Below, piece after piece: positions 35,963 to 44,964 of a stretch of 64,000 nt of DNA. The notes beneath the pieces were generated by a model. It saw nothing but the letters and a program-made list of their open reading frames with translations, searched no databases and was not told where the DNA came from. Within the stretch, counting starts at the first letter, position 1, and every line of letters starts with the position of its first letter. Origin of the DNA: Halomarinibacterium sedimenti (lineage in GTDB: Bacteria > Bacteroidota > Bacteroidia > Flavobacteriales > Flavobacteriaceae); contig NZ_JAHWDP010000004.1 in the NCBI RefSeq assembly GCF_019312585.1, positions 124,001 through 188,000 of the forward strand, in the 5' to 3' direction. A program made the translations under genes and the position numbers.

Positions 35963-36433
35963 ATGTCAAAATTTAAAAAGAAAAAAAGCGGCGAAATCCC
36001 TGCAGTAAATACTGCATCATTGCCAGATATTGTGTTTATGTTACTGTTTTTCTTTATGGTTGTTACCGTATTAAGGGATAGCCAACTTTTGGTGCAGCAA
36101 AAGCTTCCAAAAGGAGATCAAGTTGAAAAACTAAAGAAGGACAGATCTGTATTTATTTATGCAGGTAAACCGGGTGCTGGATATGAAAAGTTTGGGAAAG
36201 AGGCTAAAATTCAGATAGGAGATAAATTTACAGATGTTTCAAACATTAAATTTGCTTTAGAAGAATTAAGAAGAAAACTACGACCAGAACTTCAAGATAA
36301 GGTAATGGTTGCGCTTAAAGTTGATGAAGAAACCAATACTGGTTTGGTGACAGACATTAAACAAGAACTTAGAGATTTAAATTTGTTAAAGTTAATTTAT
36401 ATAACTACTCCAGGGAACCAACTGGATAATTAA
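35963..36433 (+). CDS. ExbD/TolR-family protein
   Basis: A 156-residue second ExbD with a lysine-rich head (MSKFKKKKSG), one membrane span (DIVFMLLFFFMVVTVL) with the conserved Asp22, and a periplasmic domain ending LRDLNLLKLIYITTPG. It lacks the Cys insert of the first ExbD. It is the last gene of the proton-channel operon, followed by a terminator. Confidence 0.92.
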   Translation: MSKFKKKKSGEIPAVNTASLPDIVFMLLFFFMVVTVLRDSQLLVQQKLPKGDQVEKLKKDRSVFIYAGKPGAGYEKFGKEAKIQIGDKFTDVSNIKFALEELRRKLRPELQDKVMVALKVDEETNTGLVTDIKQELRDLNLLKLIYITTPGNQLDN

Positions 36434-36451
36434 TAAATTAAATAATTTTAT

Positions 36452-36491
36452 AAAACGCCTTACACTTTAATATGGAGTAAGGCGTTTTTTT
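36452..36491 (+). terminator. Terminator of the exbB-exbD operon
   Basis: A 12-bp stem (36452-36463 with 36477-36488) containing ACGCCTTAC and its complement is followed by a T run. It separates the operon from the PorT-like gene. Confidence 0.85.
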
Positions 36492-36529
36492 ATGACATTA
36501 TTTGAGGCGTAATTAGTTATATTTACAAT

Positions 36530-37237
36530 ATGCAGGATAGTAAAACGATACTTCTTTTTTTTCTCGTTGGGGTCATCTCCTTTAGTTTGTATTCGCAAGA
36601 TATTATAAAGGATAGTATTGTGGATACTAAATACAGAGAGGATCAGTTTTATGCTGGCGTGACGTACAATTTGATTACAAAAACACCAAGTGGTTTTAAT
36701 TTTAAGGGTGTCTCTGGCGGAATTCACTTCGGATTTTTAAGAGATATGCCTATTAACGAACAAAGAAATATTGCTGTTGCAATAGGGCTTGGTCTTAGTT
36801 TTGACCAATATGGTCAAAATCTTTTTATAGGAGAAGATACTTCAGAAAATACCATTTTTAGTATTTTGGATGACTCTGTAGATTATACTTCAAATATTTT
36901 TAGAACGGCTTCCATAGAATTGCCATTTGAAATTAGATGGAGAACCTCAACACCAACTGTTTATAAATTTTGGAGAGTGTATGCAGGTGTAAAGCCTGGA
37001 TATGTGTATTGGTATCGATCTCAGTTTAAGCAAACTAATAATACGGTTTCGCAAACTAAGATTCCAGAGTTTCAAAAATTAAGTTTGGGAGCAACATTAG
37101 CTTTTGGCTATGGCACATTTAACTTCTATGCTAATTATAGTATACTTCCTTTTTTTAAGGATGCTACTTTGGAAGATACTAACGAAACAATATCTTTTAA
37201 TCCGCTTAAAATAGGAATCATCTTCTATATCCTATAA
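36530..37237 (+). CDS. PorT-family outer-membrane beta-barrel protein
   Basis: The 235-residue product has a signal peptide (LVGVISFSLYSQ) and Gly/aromatic-rich amphipathic strands (FKGVSGGIHFGFLRDMPI, ASIELPFEIRWRTST, YRVYAGVKPGYVYWY-like). It resembles the PorT proteins, in which a core member is needed for T9SS assembly. Paralogues of unknown function are common, so it is not claimed to be PorT itself. Its stop codon overlaps the stop of the convergent PAP2-like gene by six bases with no terminator between. Confidence 0.75.
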   Translation: MQDSKTILLFFLVGVISFSLYSQDIIKDSIVDTKYREDQFYAGVTYNLITKTPSGFNFKGVSGGIHFGFLRDMPINEQRNIAVAIGLGLSFDQYGQNLFIGEDTSENTIFSILDDSVDYTSNIFRTASIELPFEIRWRTSTPTVYKFWRVYAGVKPGYVYWYRSQFKQTNNTVSQTKIPEFQKLSLGATLAFGYGTFNFYANYSILPFFKDATLEDTNETISFNPLKIGIIFYIL

Positions 37238-37837
37238 CCAAAAATTTAGCATAAGTAGTTGAGGGATTACACCTAAAAAGAATCCCAAAATAAGTTCCAC
37301 TTTGGTATGTGAATTGGTGTGAAGTCTTGAAGAAGCAACCCAACCATTGGCAAAGATTAAGGTGGCTATCCAAAATAACATATTTATTTTAAAATGAACA
37401 CTTAACGCTATTACGAAAAAGGTGAGTCCAGAAATCCCCATTTGATGTAAACTTGCTTTTATTTTAAATACAACAAGAAATAATGCGGCAAAAGTTGAAA
37501 ACAATACGCCTACAAAAAAGAAATAAAGTTCAGGTGTAATATATGCATCAAACACCATTTTTATTATTAAAAATACGAGTACACATTGAAGCATTAAAGG
37601 TATTTTCCGTTCCCAAACTTCTTCAAGCTTAATAGAATTTACCAATTTTAAATTCCGAAGTAAAAAATAAGTAACAATAGGGAGGAGTATTGTGATAATT
37701 GATATTGCTACCAACTTATTGCTTATGGTTTCGGTCTCAACATATCGAGGGGTAATAATATAATAAATTGCTGCTCCTAAAAAAGGCATAAGCAATGGAT
37801 GTAATACATAAGCTCCTAGTCTAAGAAAATGATTCAT
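37232..37837 (-). CDS. PAP2-like six-span membrane protein downstream of rpoN
   Basis: The 201-residue integral membrane protein has about six helices. The stretch SSRLHTNSHTKVE near the C-terminus matches the third PAP2 phosphatase motif (SR, five residues, then H), and LHQMGISG recalls the second motif, but the final Asp of the triad is a Glu here and the first motif is not obvious. It could be a lipid phosphatase or a non-catalytic relative. Its ATG overlaps the rpoN stop by one base (TAATG). Confidence 0.6.
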   Translation of the reverse strand: MNHFLRLGAYVLHPLLMPFLGAAIYYIITPRYVETETISNKLVAISIITILLPIVTYFLLRNLKLVNSIKLEEVWERKIPLMLQCVLVFLIIKMVFDAYITPELYFFFVGVLFSTFAALFLVVFKIKASLHQMGISGLTFFVIALSVHFKINMLFWIATLIFANGWVASSRLHTNSHTKVELILGFFLGVIPQLLMLNFWL

Positions 37838-39300
37838 TAAATTTCTTTTCGTAGTCTTGCCACAGGCAAATCTAGCTGTTCTCTATATTTGGCTATGGTT
37901 CGTCTTGCTATGGGATAGCCTTTCTCTTTTAGGATTTTTGCTAATTTATCATCTGTTAGAGGCTTCCTCTTATTCTCTTCTGCTATGGTCATTTCAAGAA
38001 TTTTCTTAATTTCCTTAGTAGAAACATCTTCGCCTTGATCATTCTTCATCGATTCACTAAAAAAGTCTTTTATGAGCTTTGTTCCGTAGGGAGTATCAAC
38101 GTATTTGCTATTTGCCACACGTGAAACAGTTGAAACATCCATATCAATTTTATCTGCAATATCTTTTAAAATCATAGGTTTTAACTTGCGTTCATCGCCT
38201 GATAAAAAATATTCTTCTTGATAATGCATTATGGCATTCATGGTAACATACAGTGTTTGTTGCCGTTGCTTTATCGCATCAATAAACCATTTTGCAGCGT
38301 CGAGCTTCTGCTTAATAAACATGACGGCATCCTTTTGCGACTTCGATTTCTCTTTGGATTCTTTATAGCCTTTCAGCATATCACTATAATCTCTAGACAC
38401 GTGTAGCTCGGGTGCATTTCTGCCATTTAAAGTAAGATCAAGCTCCCCATCAATTATTTTAATGGCAAAATCTGGAACAATATGTTCAATAATACGTGTG
38501 TTTCCTGAATACGCTCCTCCAGGTTTTGGATTAAGTCCTTCAATTTCATGTATAGCCTCTCGCAGCTCGTCTTCGGTAATGTCGAATTTTGAAATTAATT
38601 TTTTGTAATGCTTTTTTGTAAATTGATCAAATGTGGTTTCAATGATCTTCGTTGCAAGGTGGACAGAAGGTTCATCACCTTTTCTTTTTAGCTGAATTAA
38701 TAGGCATTCCCGAAGATTTCTTGCGCCCACTCCTGCGGGATCCAATTCTTGAACAATACCTAACACTTTTTCAATTCGTTCTTTTGAGGTGTAAATATTT
38801 TGAGTGAAAGCTAAGTCATCTACAATATCTTCGATATCTCTTCTTATATAACCACTCTCATCAACGCTTCCAATTAAAAATTGCGCTATTTCAAATGCTT
38901 CGTCATCAAGCCTGTAGGTGTTTAACTGTTGTAAGAGATATTGATTGAACGATGTTCCAGAAGCAAACGGAGTCTCTTTTTCTTCATCATCTGCACTGTA
39001 GTTGTTGGCTGAAAGTTTATAACTTGGGGTTTCGTCATCACTCAAATAATCATCTACATTTATGTCGGTTTCAATAACTTCGTTACCATCATCATAATCG
39101 TCAAATTCATCATTATCAAACTCGTCATTTTCCAAATTATCTTTCTCATCTTTTCCTCCTTCTAATGCAGGGTTTTCCTCCAATTCCTGTGAGATGCGTT
39201 GTTCAAAAGCCTGCGTAGGCAGTTGGATTAACTTCATCAACTGGATTTGTTGAGGAGATAATTTTTGGGATAACTTAAAATTAAGCTGTTGCTTTAACAT
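37837..39300 (-). CDS. rpoN: RNA polymerase sigma-54 factor
   Basis: This alternative sigma factor needs an ATP-dependent enhancer-binding activator. Region I is the Gln/Leu-rich start (SQKLSPQQIQLMKLIQLP); region II is strongly acidic (residues 50-100, rich in Asp and Asn); region III holds the core-binding domain, the helix-turn-helix (DVSTVSRVANSKYV) and the RpoN box ARRTIAKYRE near residue 468. The length of 487 residues is normal. No activator gene and no clear -24/-12 promoter was seen in the window. It lies 30 bp after the asnS terminator, so it must have its own promoter or depend on readthrough. Confidence 0.96.
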   Translation of the reverse strand: MLKQQLNFKLSQKLSPQQIQLMKLIQLPTQAFEQRISQELEENPALEGGKDEKDNLENDEFDNDEFDDYDDGNEVIETDINVDDYLSDDETPSYKLSANNYSADDEEKETPFASGTSFNQYLLQQLNTYRLDDEAFEIAQFLIGSVDESGYIRRDIEDIVDDLAFTQNIYTSKERIEKVLGIVQELDPAGVGARNLRECLLIQLKRKGDEPSVHLATKIIETTFDQFTKKHYKKLISKFDITEDELREAIHEIEGLNPKPGGAYSGNTRIIEHIVPDFAIKIIDGELDLTLNGRNAPELHVSRDYSDMLKGYKESKEKSKSQKDAVMFIKQKLDAAKWFIDAIKQRQQTLYVTMNAIMHYQEEYFLSGDERKLKPMILKDIADKIDMDVSTVSRVANSKYVDTPYGTKLIKDFFSESMKNDQGEDVSTKEIKKILEMTIAEENKRKPLTDDKLAKILKEKGYPIARRTIAKYREQLDLPVARLRKEI

Positions 39301-39330
39301 AAATACATTGACTTATCTATAAAAATAAAA

Positions 39331-39363
39331 AAAATCCAGCAACGAAACTACGGAACTGGATTT
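39331..39363 (-). terminator. asnS terminator
   Basis: Arms AAATCCAG (39332-39339) and CTGGATTT (39356-39363) enclose a 16-base loop and are followed, on the minus strand, by a T-rich run. It lies just upstream of rpoN. Confidence 0.7.
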
Positions 39364-39384
39364 AATATCTCTGGTTTTGTATAA

Positions 39385-40839
39385 TTAAAAGGAAGCATTA
39401 CCTGGGGTTCTTGGATAAGGAATTACATCTCTAATATTTCCCATTCCAGTTACAAATAATACCAATCTTTCAAACCCAAGCCCAAATCCACTGTGGACGC
39501 AAGTTCCAAACTTTCGAAGATCAAGGTACCAATACAATTCTTCTTCCGGAATACCCATCACTTCCATTTTCTTTTTTAACACATCATATCGTTCCTCTCT
39601 CTGCGAACCACCAACAATTTCACCGATTCCTGGAAACAAAACATCCATGGCTCTAACGGTTTCTCTCCCTTTTTCATCCGCATCATTTAAGCGCATATAA
39701 AATGCTTTTATTTTGGCAGGATAATCAAATAGAATGACTGGACATTTAAAGTGCTTTTCTACTAAAAACCGTTCGTGTTCACTTTGCAAATCGGCGCCCC
39801 ATTCTTCAATAAGGTATTTGAATTTCTTCTTTTTGTTGTCCTTGCTATTTTTAAGAATATCGATGGCTTCGGTATAGGTAATGCGTACAAAATTATTCTC
39901 CAATACAGATCGAAGCTTATCTGTTAATTTCATCTCGCTTCTTTCGACTTGAGGCTTATTTTTTTCTTCATTGAGTAATCTGTCTTCTAAAAACTGTAAA
40001 TCATCTTGACAATGATCCAATGCATATTGAATGACATACTTTATAAAATCTTCAGCAAGGTCCATATTAGCATCAAGGTCATTAAAAGCAACTTCGGGTT
40101 CGATCATCCAAAATTCTGCTAAATGACGCGATGTATTCGAATTTTCTGCTCTAAAAGCAGGGCCAAAGGTGTATACTTTTCCTAAGCCCATAGCGTATGT
40201 CTCGGCTTCTAATTGTCCACTTACCGTTAGGTTTGTTTCCTTTTCGAAAAAATCCTCCTTGTAATTCACAGAGCCATCTTCATTTAACGGGGGATTTTTA
40301 GGGTCTAAATTTGTTACCCGAAACATCTCACCAGCTCCTTCGGCATCACTTCCAGTAATAATAGGAGTGTGCATATAGTTGAAACCGTTTTTTTGAAAGT
40401 ATTCATGGATGGCAAATGCCAATTTAGAACGAAGTCGCATCACCGCTCCAAAGGTATTGGTACGCACACGCAAATGGGCTTGCTCCCTTAACTTTTCAAG
40501 TGTATGACGTTTTGGTTGTAAAATCGTTAGTGAAACTTCATCGGGGTCTGCTTCGCCTAATATTTCAACTTTTGAGGTTTGAATTTCTACATTTTGACCT
40601 TGACCTTGACTTTCGACCAATGTTCCTTCTACACTAATGGCAGCACCTATAGTAATTTTGTCAAGAATGGTTTCGTCAAAATTTTCAAAATCAACAACGC
40701 ACTGCAAATTTTTGATGGTAGAGCCATCATTTAGTGCAATAAATCGATTGCTTCTAAAAGAACGCACCCAACCCGACACCGAAATGGAGTTTGGTGAAGG
40801 CTTACTTTGTAATATTTCTTTAATTTCTTTTCTATGCAT
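39385..40839 (-). CDS. asnS: Asparaginyl-tRNA synthetase
   Basis: This class II synthetase charges tRNA-Asn directly. It has an N-terminal OB fold ([19 protein letters not shown]), motif 2 ([20 protein letters not shown], typical of AsnRS) and motif 3 ([20 protein letters not shown]) at the C-terminus. It has 484 residues. A near-consensus TATCTTTA element lies just upstream. The terminator after it separates it from rpoN. The organism therefore does not need amidation to make Asn-tRNA, although a transamidosome may still exist elsewhere. Confidence 0.96.
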   Translation of the reverse strand: MHRKEIKEILQSKPSPNSISVSGWVRSFRSNRFIALNDGSTIKNLQCVVDFENFDETILDKITIGAAISVEGTLVESQGQGQNVEIQTSKVEILGEADPDEVSLTILQPKRHTLEKLREQAHLRVRTNTFGAVMRLRSKLAFAIHEYFQKNGFNYMHTPIITGSDAEGAGEMFRVTNLDPKNPPLNEDGSVNYKEDFFEKETNLTVSGQLEAETYAMGLGKVYTFGPAFRAENSNTSRHLAEFWMIEPEVAFNDLDANMDLAEDFIKYVIQYALDHCQDDLQFLEDRLLNEEKNKPQVERSEMKLTDKLRSVLENNFVRITYTEAIDILKNSKDNKKKKFKYLIEEWGADLQSEHERFLVEKHFKCPVILFDYPAKIKAFYMRLNDADEKGRETVRAMDVLFPGIGEIVGGSQREERYDVLKKKMEVMGIPEEELYWYLDLRKFGTCVHSGFGLGFERLVLFVTGMGNIRDVIPYPRTPGNASF

Positions 40840-40889
40840 GCTTCCTAATTTTGAAGGCGTAAAGATACTTTTTTTCTGTTTTTTAAAAA

Positions 40890-43316
40890 TTACGCATTTG
40901 TGTTTTCTTGCTCCTCTTTTTCAATTTCTTCAACTTCTTCGTCAGAACTTGGAAGAATCTGGATTGTTGGTTTTCTAAAGGTTTGTTTATTAGCTATACT
41001 TCGTTCTAATGAGAGTAATAATGAGGGTAATAATAATAAGTTAGCCAACATGGCAAATAACAATGTTGCCGAAACTAATGCTCCCAATGCTACTGTGCCT
41101 CCAAAACTTGAAATCGTAAACACAGAAAACCCAAAGAATAAAACAATAGAGGTATAGAACATACTCACCCCTGTTTCACGCAATGCCGCATAAACCGATT
41201 TTTTAATTTTCCAATGGTTTGCTATTAATTCTTGGCGGTATTTTGCTAAAAAGTGAATGGTATCATCTACCGATATCCCGAATGCAATACTAAATACTAA
41301 AATCGTAGAAGGCTTTATTGGAACCCCTAAGAATCCCATAAGGCCAGCGGTAATAAGCAATGGCAATAAGTTGGGGATAAGTGACACCAAAATCATTCTA
41401 AAACTTCTAAACATCCAAGCCATAAATAATGCGATTAAAAAGATGGCTAAGGAAAGGGAGAGTAAAAGATTATTAACTAAATATTTTGTTCCTTTTTCAA
41501 ACACAAAAGCTTTTCCAGTAATGGAAACATTATATCGATCACTCGGGAATATTTTTTCAATTTGACTACGAATGTCCTCTTCAATCCTATCAAAACGCTC
41601 TGTTTGCGTATCCTTCATAAAGGTGGTGATACGCGCATATTGTCCCGTAGAATCAACATAGCTTGATAATAAATTTGTATCGTTGGCACTACTCTTCGCA
41701 TAGGAAAGTATAAATGTTCTTTCTTGGCTGTTGGGTAATTGATAATATTCTGGATTGTTATTGTAATAAGCCTGTTTCGAATATTTAACCAGCTGAACTA
41801 CAGAAAGCGTCGTAGATAACTCTGGAATTTCCTCCATATAATTCTGAAGTTCATCCATGCGTTTAAGTGTAGCCAAGTTCATAACCCCTTTTTTTCGCTT
41901 AGTATCAACCAAAATTTCAAGAGGCATAATACCTTCATACTCTTTCTCAAAAAATTTAATATCCTGAAAGAAGGGCTTGTTTTTAGGCATATCTTCAATA
42001 AGACTACCAGATAACTTAATGTTGTAAATGCCTATAATACTTGTACAAAGTAATACGATGGTAGTTATATAAATGGCAATTCGGTGCTCTCTTACCATAC
42101 GTTCCATCCAAGAAACAAACTTTCCAATCCAACGCTTATTAAGGTGTTTTAAATGCTTGTATTTAGGTATGGCCATATAGCTATACGCAATAGGAATGAT
42201 AAATAAACTTAAAAGAAAAATAGCAAGGATGTTAATGGAAGCTACAGTACCAAACTCTTTTAAAAGCTTACTTTGGGTTAAAATAAAAGTAGCAAATCCT
42301 GAAGCTGTTGTTACATTTGTCATTAAAGTTGCATTTCCAATTTTAGCAATGACCCTTTGTAACGATTTTGCCTGATTTCCATGGAGTTTAATCTCCTGCT
42401 GGTATTTATTGATTAAGAAAATACAATTAGGAATACCAATAACAATTATAAGTGGTGGAATTAAAGCTGTTAATACGGTAATTTCATAATGCAATAAACC
42501 CAATACTCCAAATGACCACATGACCCCAATAATTACAACAAGTGTTGAAATAAAGGTGGCTCTAAAAGATCTAAAAAAGAAGAAAAATATTAGGGAGGTA
42601 ACTAATAATGCGGCACCAATAAACCACCTTATTTCATCTATAATATTTTGCGAATTAAGGGTTCGAATATAGGGCATTCCCGAAGTATACACCTTGATGC
42701 CTGTCTCAGATTCAAAAGCATCAATTAGTGGGATTAAGTCATTTATGATAAAATCCCTTCGGGCAGGAGTATTGACAATATCCTTTTTTAAATAGACCGC
42801 CGTGCGAACCGATTCTTTATTTGGACTATATACCAAGCCCTCGTAGAAGGGTAATTTGTTGAAAAGCTCATAGCGGTAGCGTTCCAGTTTTTCAGAATCC
42901 AAAACAGAATCATTAATAAAGGGCACTAACTGAAATGCAGCAGTATCTTCCCTTTTCTCAAGTTTCTGAAGATCACCAATAGATAGTGATAATTCTACTT
43001 CTTTATATTCTGAAAGATCTTTTGAAAGCTTTGTCCAGGCTTTAAAATTGGTAGGGGTAAAGAGGGTAGAATCTTTAATCCCAATAATGATAAGGTTTCC
43101 TTCCTCTCCAAACTTATCTAAAAACTCCTGATACTCCTCATTGTATTTATGGTCATCTGGGAGTAGATTAGCTTCAGTATAGGTAAACCTCATGTTTTTC
43201 CATTGCATTGCAAAGAAAACAGTCATTGCTGCAATGAAAATTATAATGAGCGTTCTATTGCGAAGAATAAAACGAGCAACTGCACTCCAAAACCCGATAC
43301 TGAAAAGTTTGTTCAA
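40890..43316 (-). CDS. MMPL/RND-superfamily exporter
   Basis: The 808-residue protein has two repeats, each with one plus five membrane helices and a periplasmic domain of about 200 residues, in the layout of MmpL and hopanoid-transport proteins rather than AcrB. The first repeat has [22 protein letters not shown]; the second has [19 protein letters not shown] with the paired Asp that relays protons. A charged tail ([19 protein letters not shown]) ends the protein. The start is TTG, supported by a TACCTTTG promoter 22 bp upstream and by the lack of an in-frame ATG before residue 31. The substrate, perhaps a lipid, is unknown. Confidence 0.85.
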   Translation of the reverse strand: MNKLFSIGFWSAVARFILRNRTLIIIFIAAMTVFFAMQWKNMRFTYTEANLLPDDHKYNEEYQEFLDKFGEEGNLIIIGIKDSTLFTPTNFKAWTKLSKDLSEYKEVELSLSIGDLQKLEKREDTAAFQLVPFINDSVLDSEKLERYRYELFNKLPFYEGLVYSPNKESVRTAVYLKKDIVNTPARRDFIINDLIPLIDAFESETGIKVYTSGMPYIRTLNSQNIIDEIRWFIGAALLVTSLIFFFFFRSFRATFISTLVVIIGVMWSFGVLGLLHYEITVLTALIPPLIIVIGIPNCIFLINKYQQEIKLHGNQAKSLQRVIAKIGNATLMTNVTTASGFATFILTQSKLLKEFGTVASINILAIFLLSLFIIPIAYSYMAIPKYKHLKHLNKRWIGKFVSWMERMVREHRIAIYITTIVLLCTSIIGIYNIKLSGSLIEDMPKNKPFFQDIKFFEKEYEGIMPLEILVDTKRKKGVMNLATLKRMDELQNYMEEIPELSTTLSVVQLVKYSKQAYYNNNPEYYQLPNSQERTFILSYAKSSANDTNLLSSYVDSTGQYARITTFMKDTQTERFDRIEEDIRSQIEKIFPSDRYNVSITGKAFVFEKGTKYLVNNLLLSLSLAIFLIALFMAWMFRSFRMILVSLIPNLLPLLITAGLMGFLGVPIKPSTILVFSIAFGISVDDTIHFLAKYRQELIANHWKIKKSVYAALRETGVSMFYTSIVLFFGFSVFTISSFGGTVALGALVSATLLFAMLANLLLLPSLLLSLERSIANKQTFRKPTIQILPSSDEEVEEIEKEEQENTNA

Positions 43317-43338
43317 AAAAGGATGCTTAAAATTGGGG

Positions 43339-43346
43339 CAAAGGTA
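43339..43346 (-). promoter_or_regulatory. Predicted promoter of the MMPL exporter gene (TACCTTTG)
   Basis: An exact TAnnTTTG match on the minus strand, 22 bases before the TTG start codon. It supports that codon as the real start. Confidence 0.5.
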
Positions 43347-43394
43347 TTAAAATACAAAGGATTCCAAAGGAATCAATATGTTATTATTTTGAAA

Positions 43395-43424
43395 AAAAAG
43401 AGTGGTAATTACACCACTCTTTTT
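43395..43424 (-). terminator. Terminator of the pyrH-frr operon
   Basis: An 11-bp stem AAAAGAGTGGT / ACCACTCTTTT (43396-43406 with 43413-43423), followed by a T run on the minus strand. Confidence 0.85.
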
Positions 43425-43453
43425 AAACGTTTTAAGTAATAATGTTTACCCTT

Positions 43454-44008
43454 TTAGACTTTCATTATTTCTGCTTCTTTTTTAGCTAAAATGGCATCAA
43501 TTTTTTTGATGTGTTCATCGGTCATATTCTGAATGTCATCTTCTAGATTTTTCTTTAAATCTTCAGAAATGTCCAATTTTTTAATATCGGTATTAGCGTT
43601 TTTTCGATCGTTTCGAACACCGATTTTCGAATCTTCGGCTTCAGCCTTCGCTTGTTTAGCTAATTCTCTTCTTCGCTCTTCAGTAAGAGGTGGTACGTTA
43701 ATAATCACGCTTTCTCCATTATTCATTGGGTTAAAACCAAGATTAGCAATTTGTATTCCTTTTTCAATTTCAGGAATCATGGCTTTTTCCCATGGCTGAA
43801 TAGTTAAAGTCATTCCGTCTGGAGTATTTACATTGGCAACTTGATTAAGTGGGGTAGGAGTGCCATAATAATCTACCATTACACCACTTAGCATTGCTGG
43901 TGAAGCTTTTCCAGCTCTTATGGTAACTAATTTTTTTTCGAGGTGCACCAAGGCATTTTTCATAGCTTCCTCGGTGCTGTCAAGTATAAACTGAATTTCG
44001 TCTTCCAT
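43454..44008 (-). CDS. frr: Ribosome recycling factor
   Basis: This tRNA-mimicking factor splits the post-termination ribosome together with EF-G. Its 184 residues have the two-domain layout: a three-helix bundle (HLEKKLVTIRAGKASPAMLSG at the start, then LTEERRRELAKQAKAEAED) and a small beta domain (TPLNQVANVNTPDGMTLTI). It is 39 bp downstream of pyrH and shares its transcript, as in most bacteria. Confidence 0.97.
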   Translation of the reverse strand: MEDEIQFILDSTEEAMKNALVHLEKKLVTIRAGKASPAMLSGVMVDYYGTPTPLNQVANVNTPDGMTLTIQPWEKAMIPEIEKGIQIANLGFNPMNNGESVIINVPPLTEERRRELAKQAKAEAEDSKIGVRNDRKNANTDIKKLDISEDLKKNLEDDIQNMTDEHIKKIDAILAKKEAEIMKV

Positions 44009-44047
44009 TTTAATTTTTTTAATCGTTTTGGCAAAAATTAGACCAAA

Positions 44048-44755
44048 TTATAAATTAACCTTTGTTCCTACATTTTCTCCAGAAACTACTTTTAATAAGT
44101 TTCCTTTGGTATTCATATCAAATACAATGATAGGGAGTTCGTTTTCTTGGCTTAAAGTAAATGCAGTTGTATCCATCACTTTTAAACCTTTTCTTAGAAC
44201 ATCATCAAATGTAATAAAATCGAATTTAGTTGCATTCACATCTTTTTCTGGATCGCTTGTGTAAATTCCATCTACACGAGTTCCTTTTAAAATAACATCT
44301 GCTTCTACTTCAATAGCTCGAAGTACTGCCGCAGAATCGGTGGTAAAGTATGGATTTCCCGTACCTCCACCAAAAATGACCACGCGTCCTTTTTCGAGAT
44401 GACGAACGGCTCTCCTTCGTATAAAGGGTTCAGCAACTTCATCCATTTTAATGGCACTTTGAAGTCTCGTTTGTACTCCATCATTTTCTAGGGCGCTCTG
44501 CAAAGCTAGGCCATTAATAACCGTTGCTAACATTCCCATATGGTCTCCCTGAACACGATCCATACCACCACTTACACCAGAAACGCCTCTAAAGATGTTT
44601 CCACCTCCTATAACAATTGCTACCTGAACTCCTTTTTCAACAATTTGTTTTATTTCACTGGCATATTCCTGAAGTCTAATTGGGTCAATACCATATTGTT
44701 GCTGTCCCATTAAGGCTTCTCCAGAGAGTTTAAGTAAGATTCTTTTGTATTGCAT
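44048..44755 (-). CDS. pyrH: UMP kinase
   Basis: This amino-acid-kinase-fold enzyme phosphorylates UMP to UDP. The 235-residue product has the N-terminal Lys motif [11 protein letters not shown], the glycine loop [11 protein letters not shown], the acceptor-site segment [16 protein letters not shown] and the nucleotide-binding region [13 protein letters not shown]. Length is normal. It is preceded by about 110 bases of transcribed leader with two stem-loops, a sign of possible RNA-level control. Confidence 0.97.
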   Translation of the reverse strand: MQYKRILLKLSGEALMGQQQYGIDPIRLQEYASEIKQIVEKGVQVAIVIGGGNIFRGVSGVSGGMDRVQGDHMGMLATVINGLALQSALENDGVQTRLQSAIKMDEVAEPFIRRRAVRHLEKGRVVIFGGGTGNPYFTTDSAAVLRAIEVEADVILKGTRVDGIYTSDPEKDVNATKFDFITFDDVLRKGLKVMDTTAFTLSQENELPIIVFDMNTKGNLLKVVSGENVGTKVNL

Positions 44756-44760
44756 AGTGG

Positions 44761-44848
44761 TAATTTACTCGCTAAGCGAGAGTTAAATTATTCTGTCAAT
44801 GGTATCGAAAACAATAAACTTGATTTAAAATCTATAGTTTCGATGCCA
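44761..44848 (-). promoter_or_regulatory. Structured 5' leader of pyrH-frr
   Basis: Two elements lie between the promoter and the pyrH ATG. The first pairs 44800-44812 with 44837-44848 (TGGTATCGAAAAC against GTTTCGATGCCA, one mismatch). The second pairs CTCGC with GCGAG at about 44769-44781, extended by TAATTTA and TAAATTA on either side. It may be an attenuator or a protein- or nucleotide-responsive leader. Confidence 0.4.
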
Positions 44849-44869
44849 CCTCAAGGTTTATTAGTATGG

Positions 44870-44877
44870 CAAAAATA
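44870..44877 (-). promoter_or_regulatory. Predicted pyrH promoter -7 element (TATTTTTG)
   Basis: An exact TAnnTTTG match, placed just downstream of the tsf terminator. It gives a leader of about 105-110 bases. Confidence 0.4.
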
Positions 44878-44909
44878 AATAAAAATAATGATGAATTGGG
44901 GCAAAATAA

Positions 44910-44943
44910 AAACCGCTTTGAATCAAATTTTTCAAAGCGGTTT
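44910..44943 (-). terminator. rpsB-tsf terminator
   Basis: A 12-bp perfect stem AAACCGCTTTGA / TCAAAGCGGTTT (44910-44921 with 44932-44943), followed by T-rich sequence on the minus strand. Confidence 0.85.
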
Positions 44944-44964
44944 AAAATAAAGTAGGTATTCTTT

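Noticed and set aside
36467-36727. 86-residue open frame on the minus strand
   Set aside because: It crosses the exbD terminator and lies antisense to the PorT-like signal peptide; no protein-like composition.
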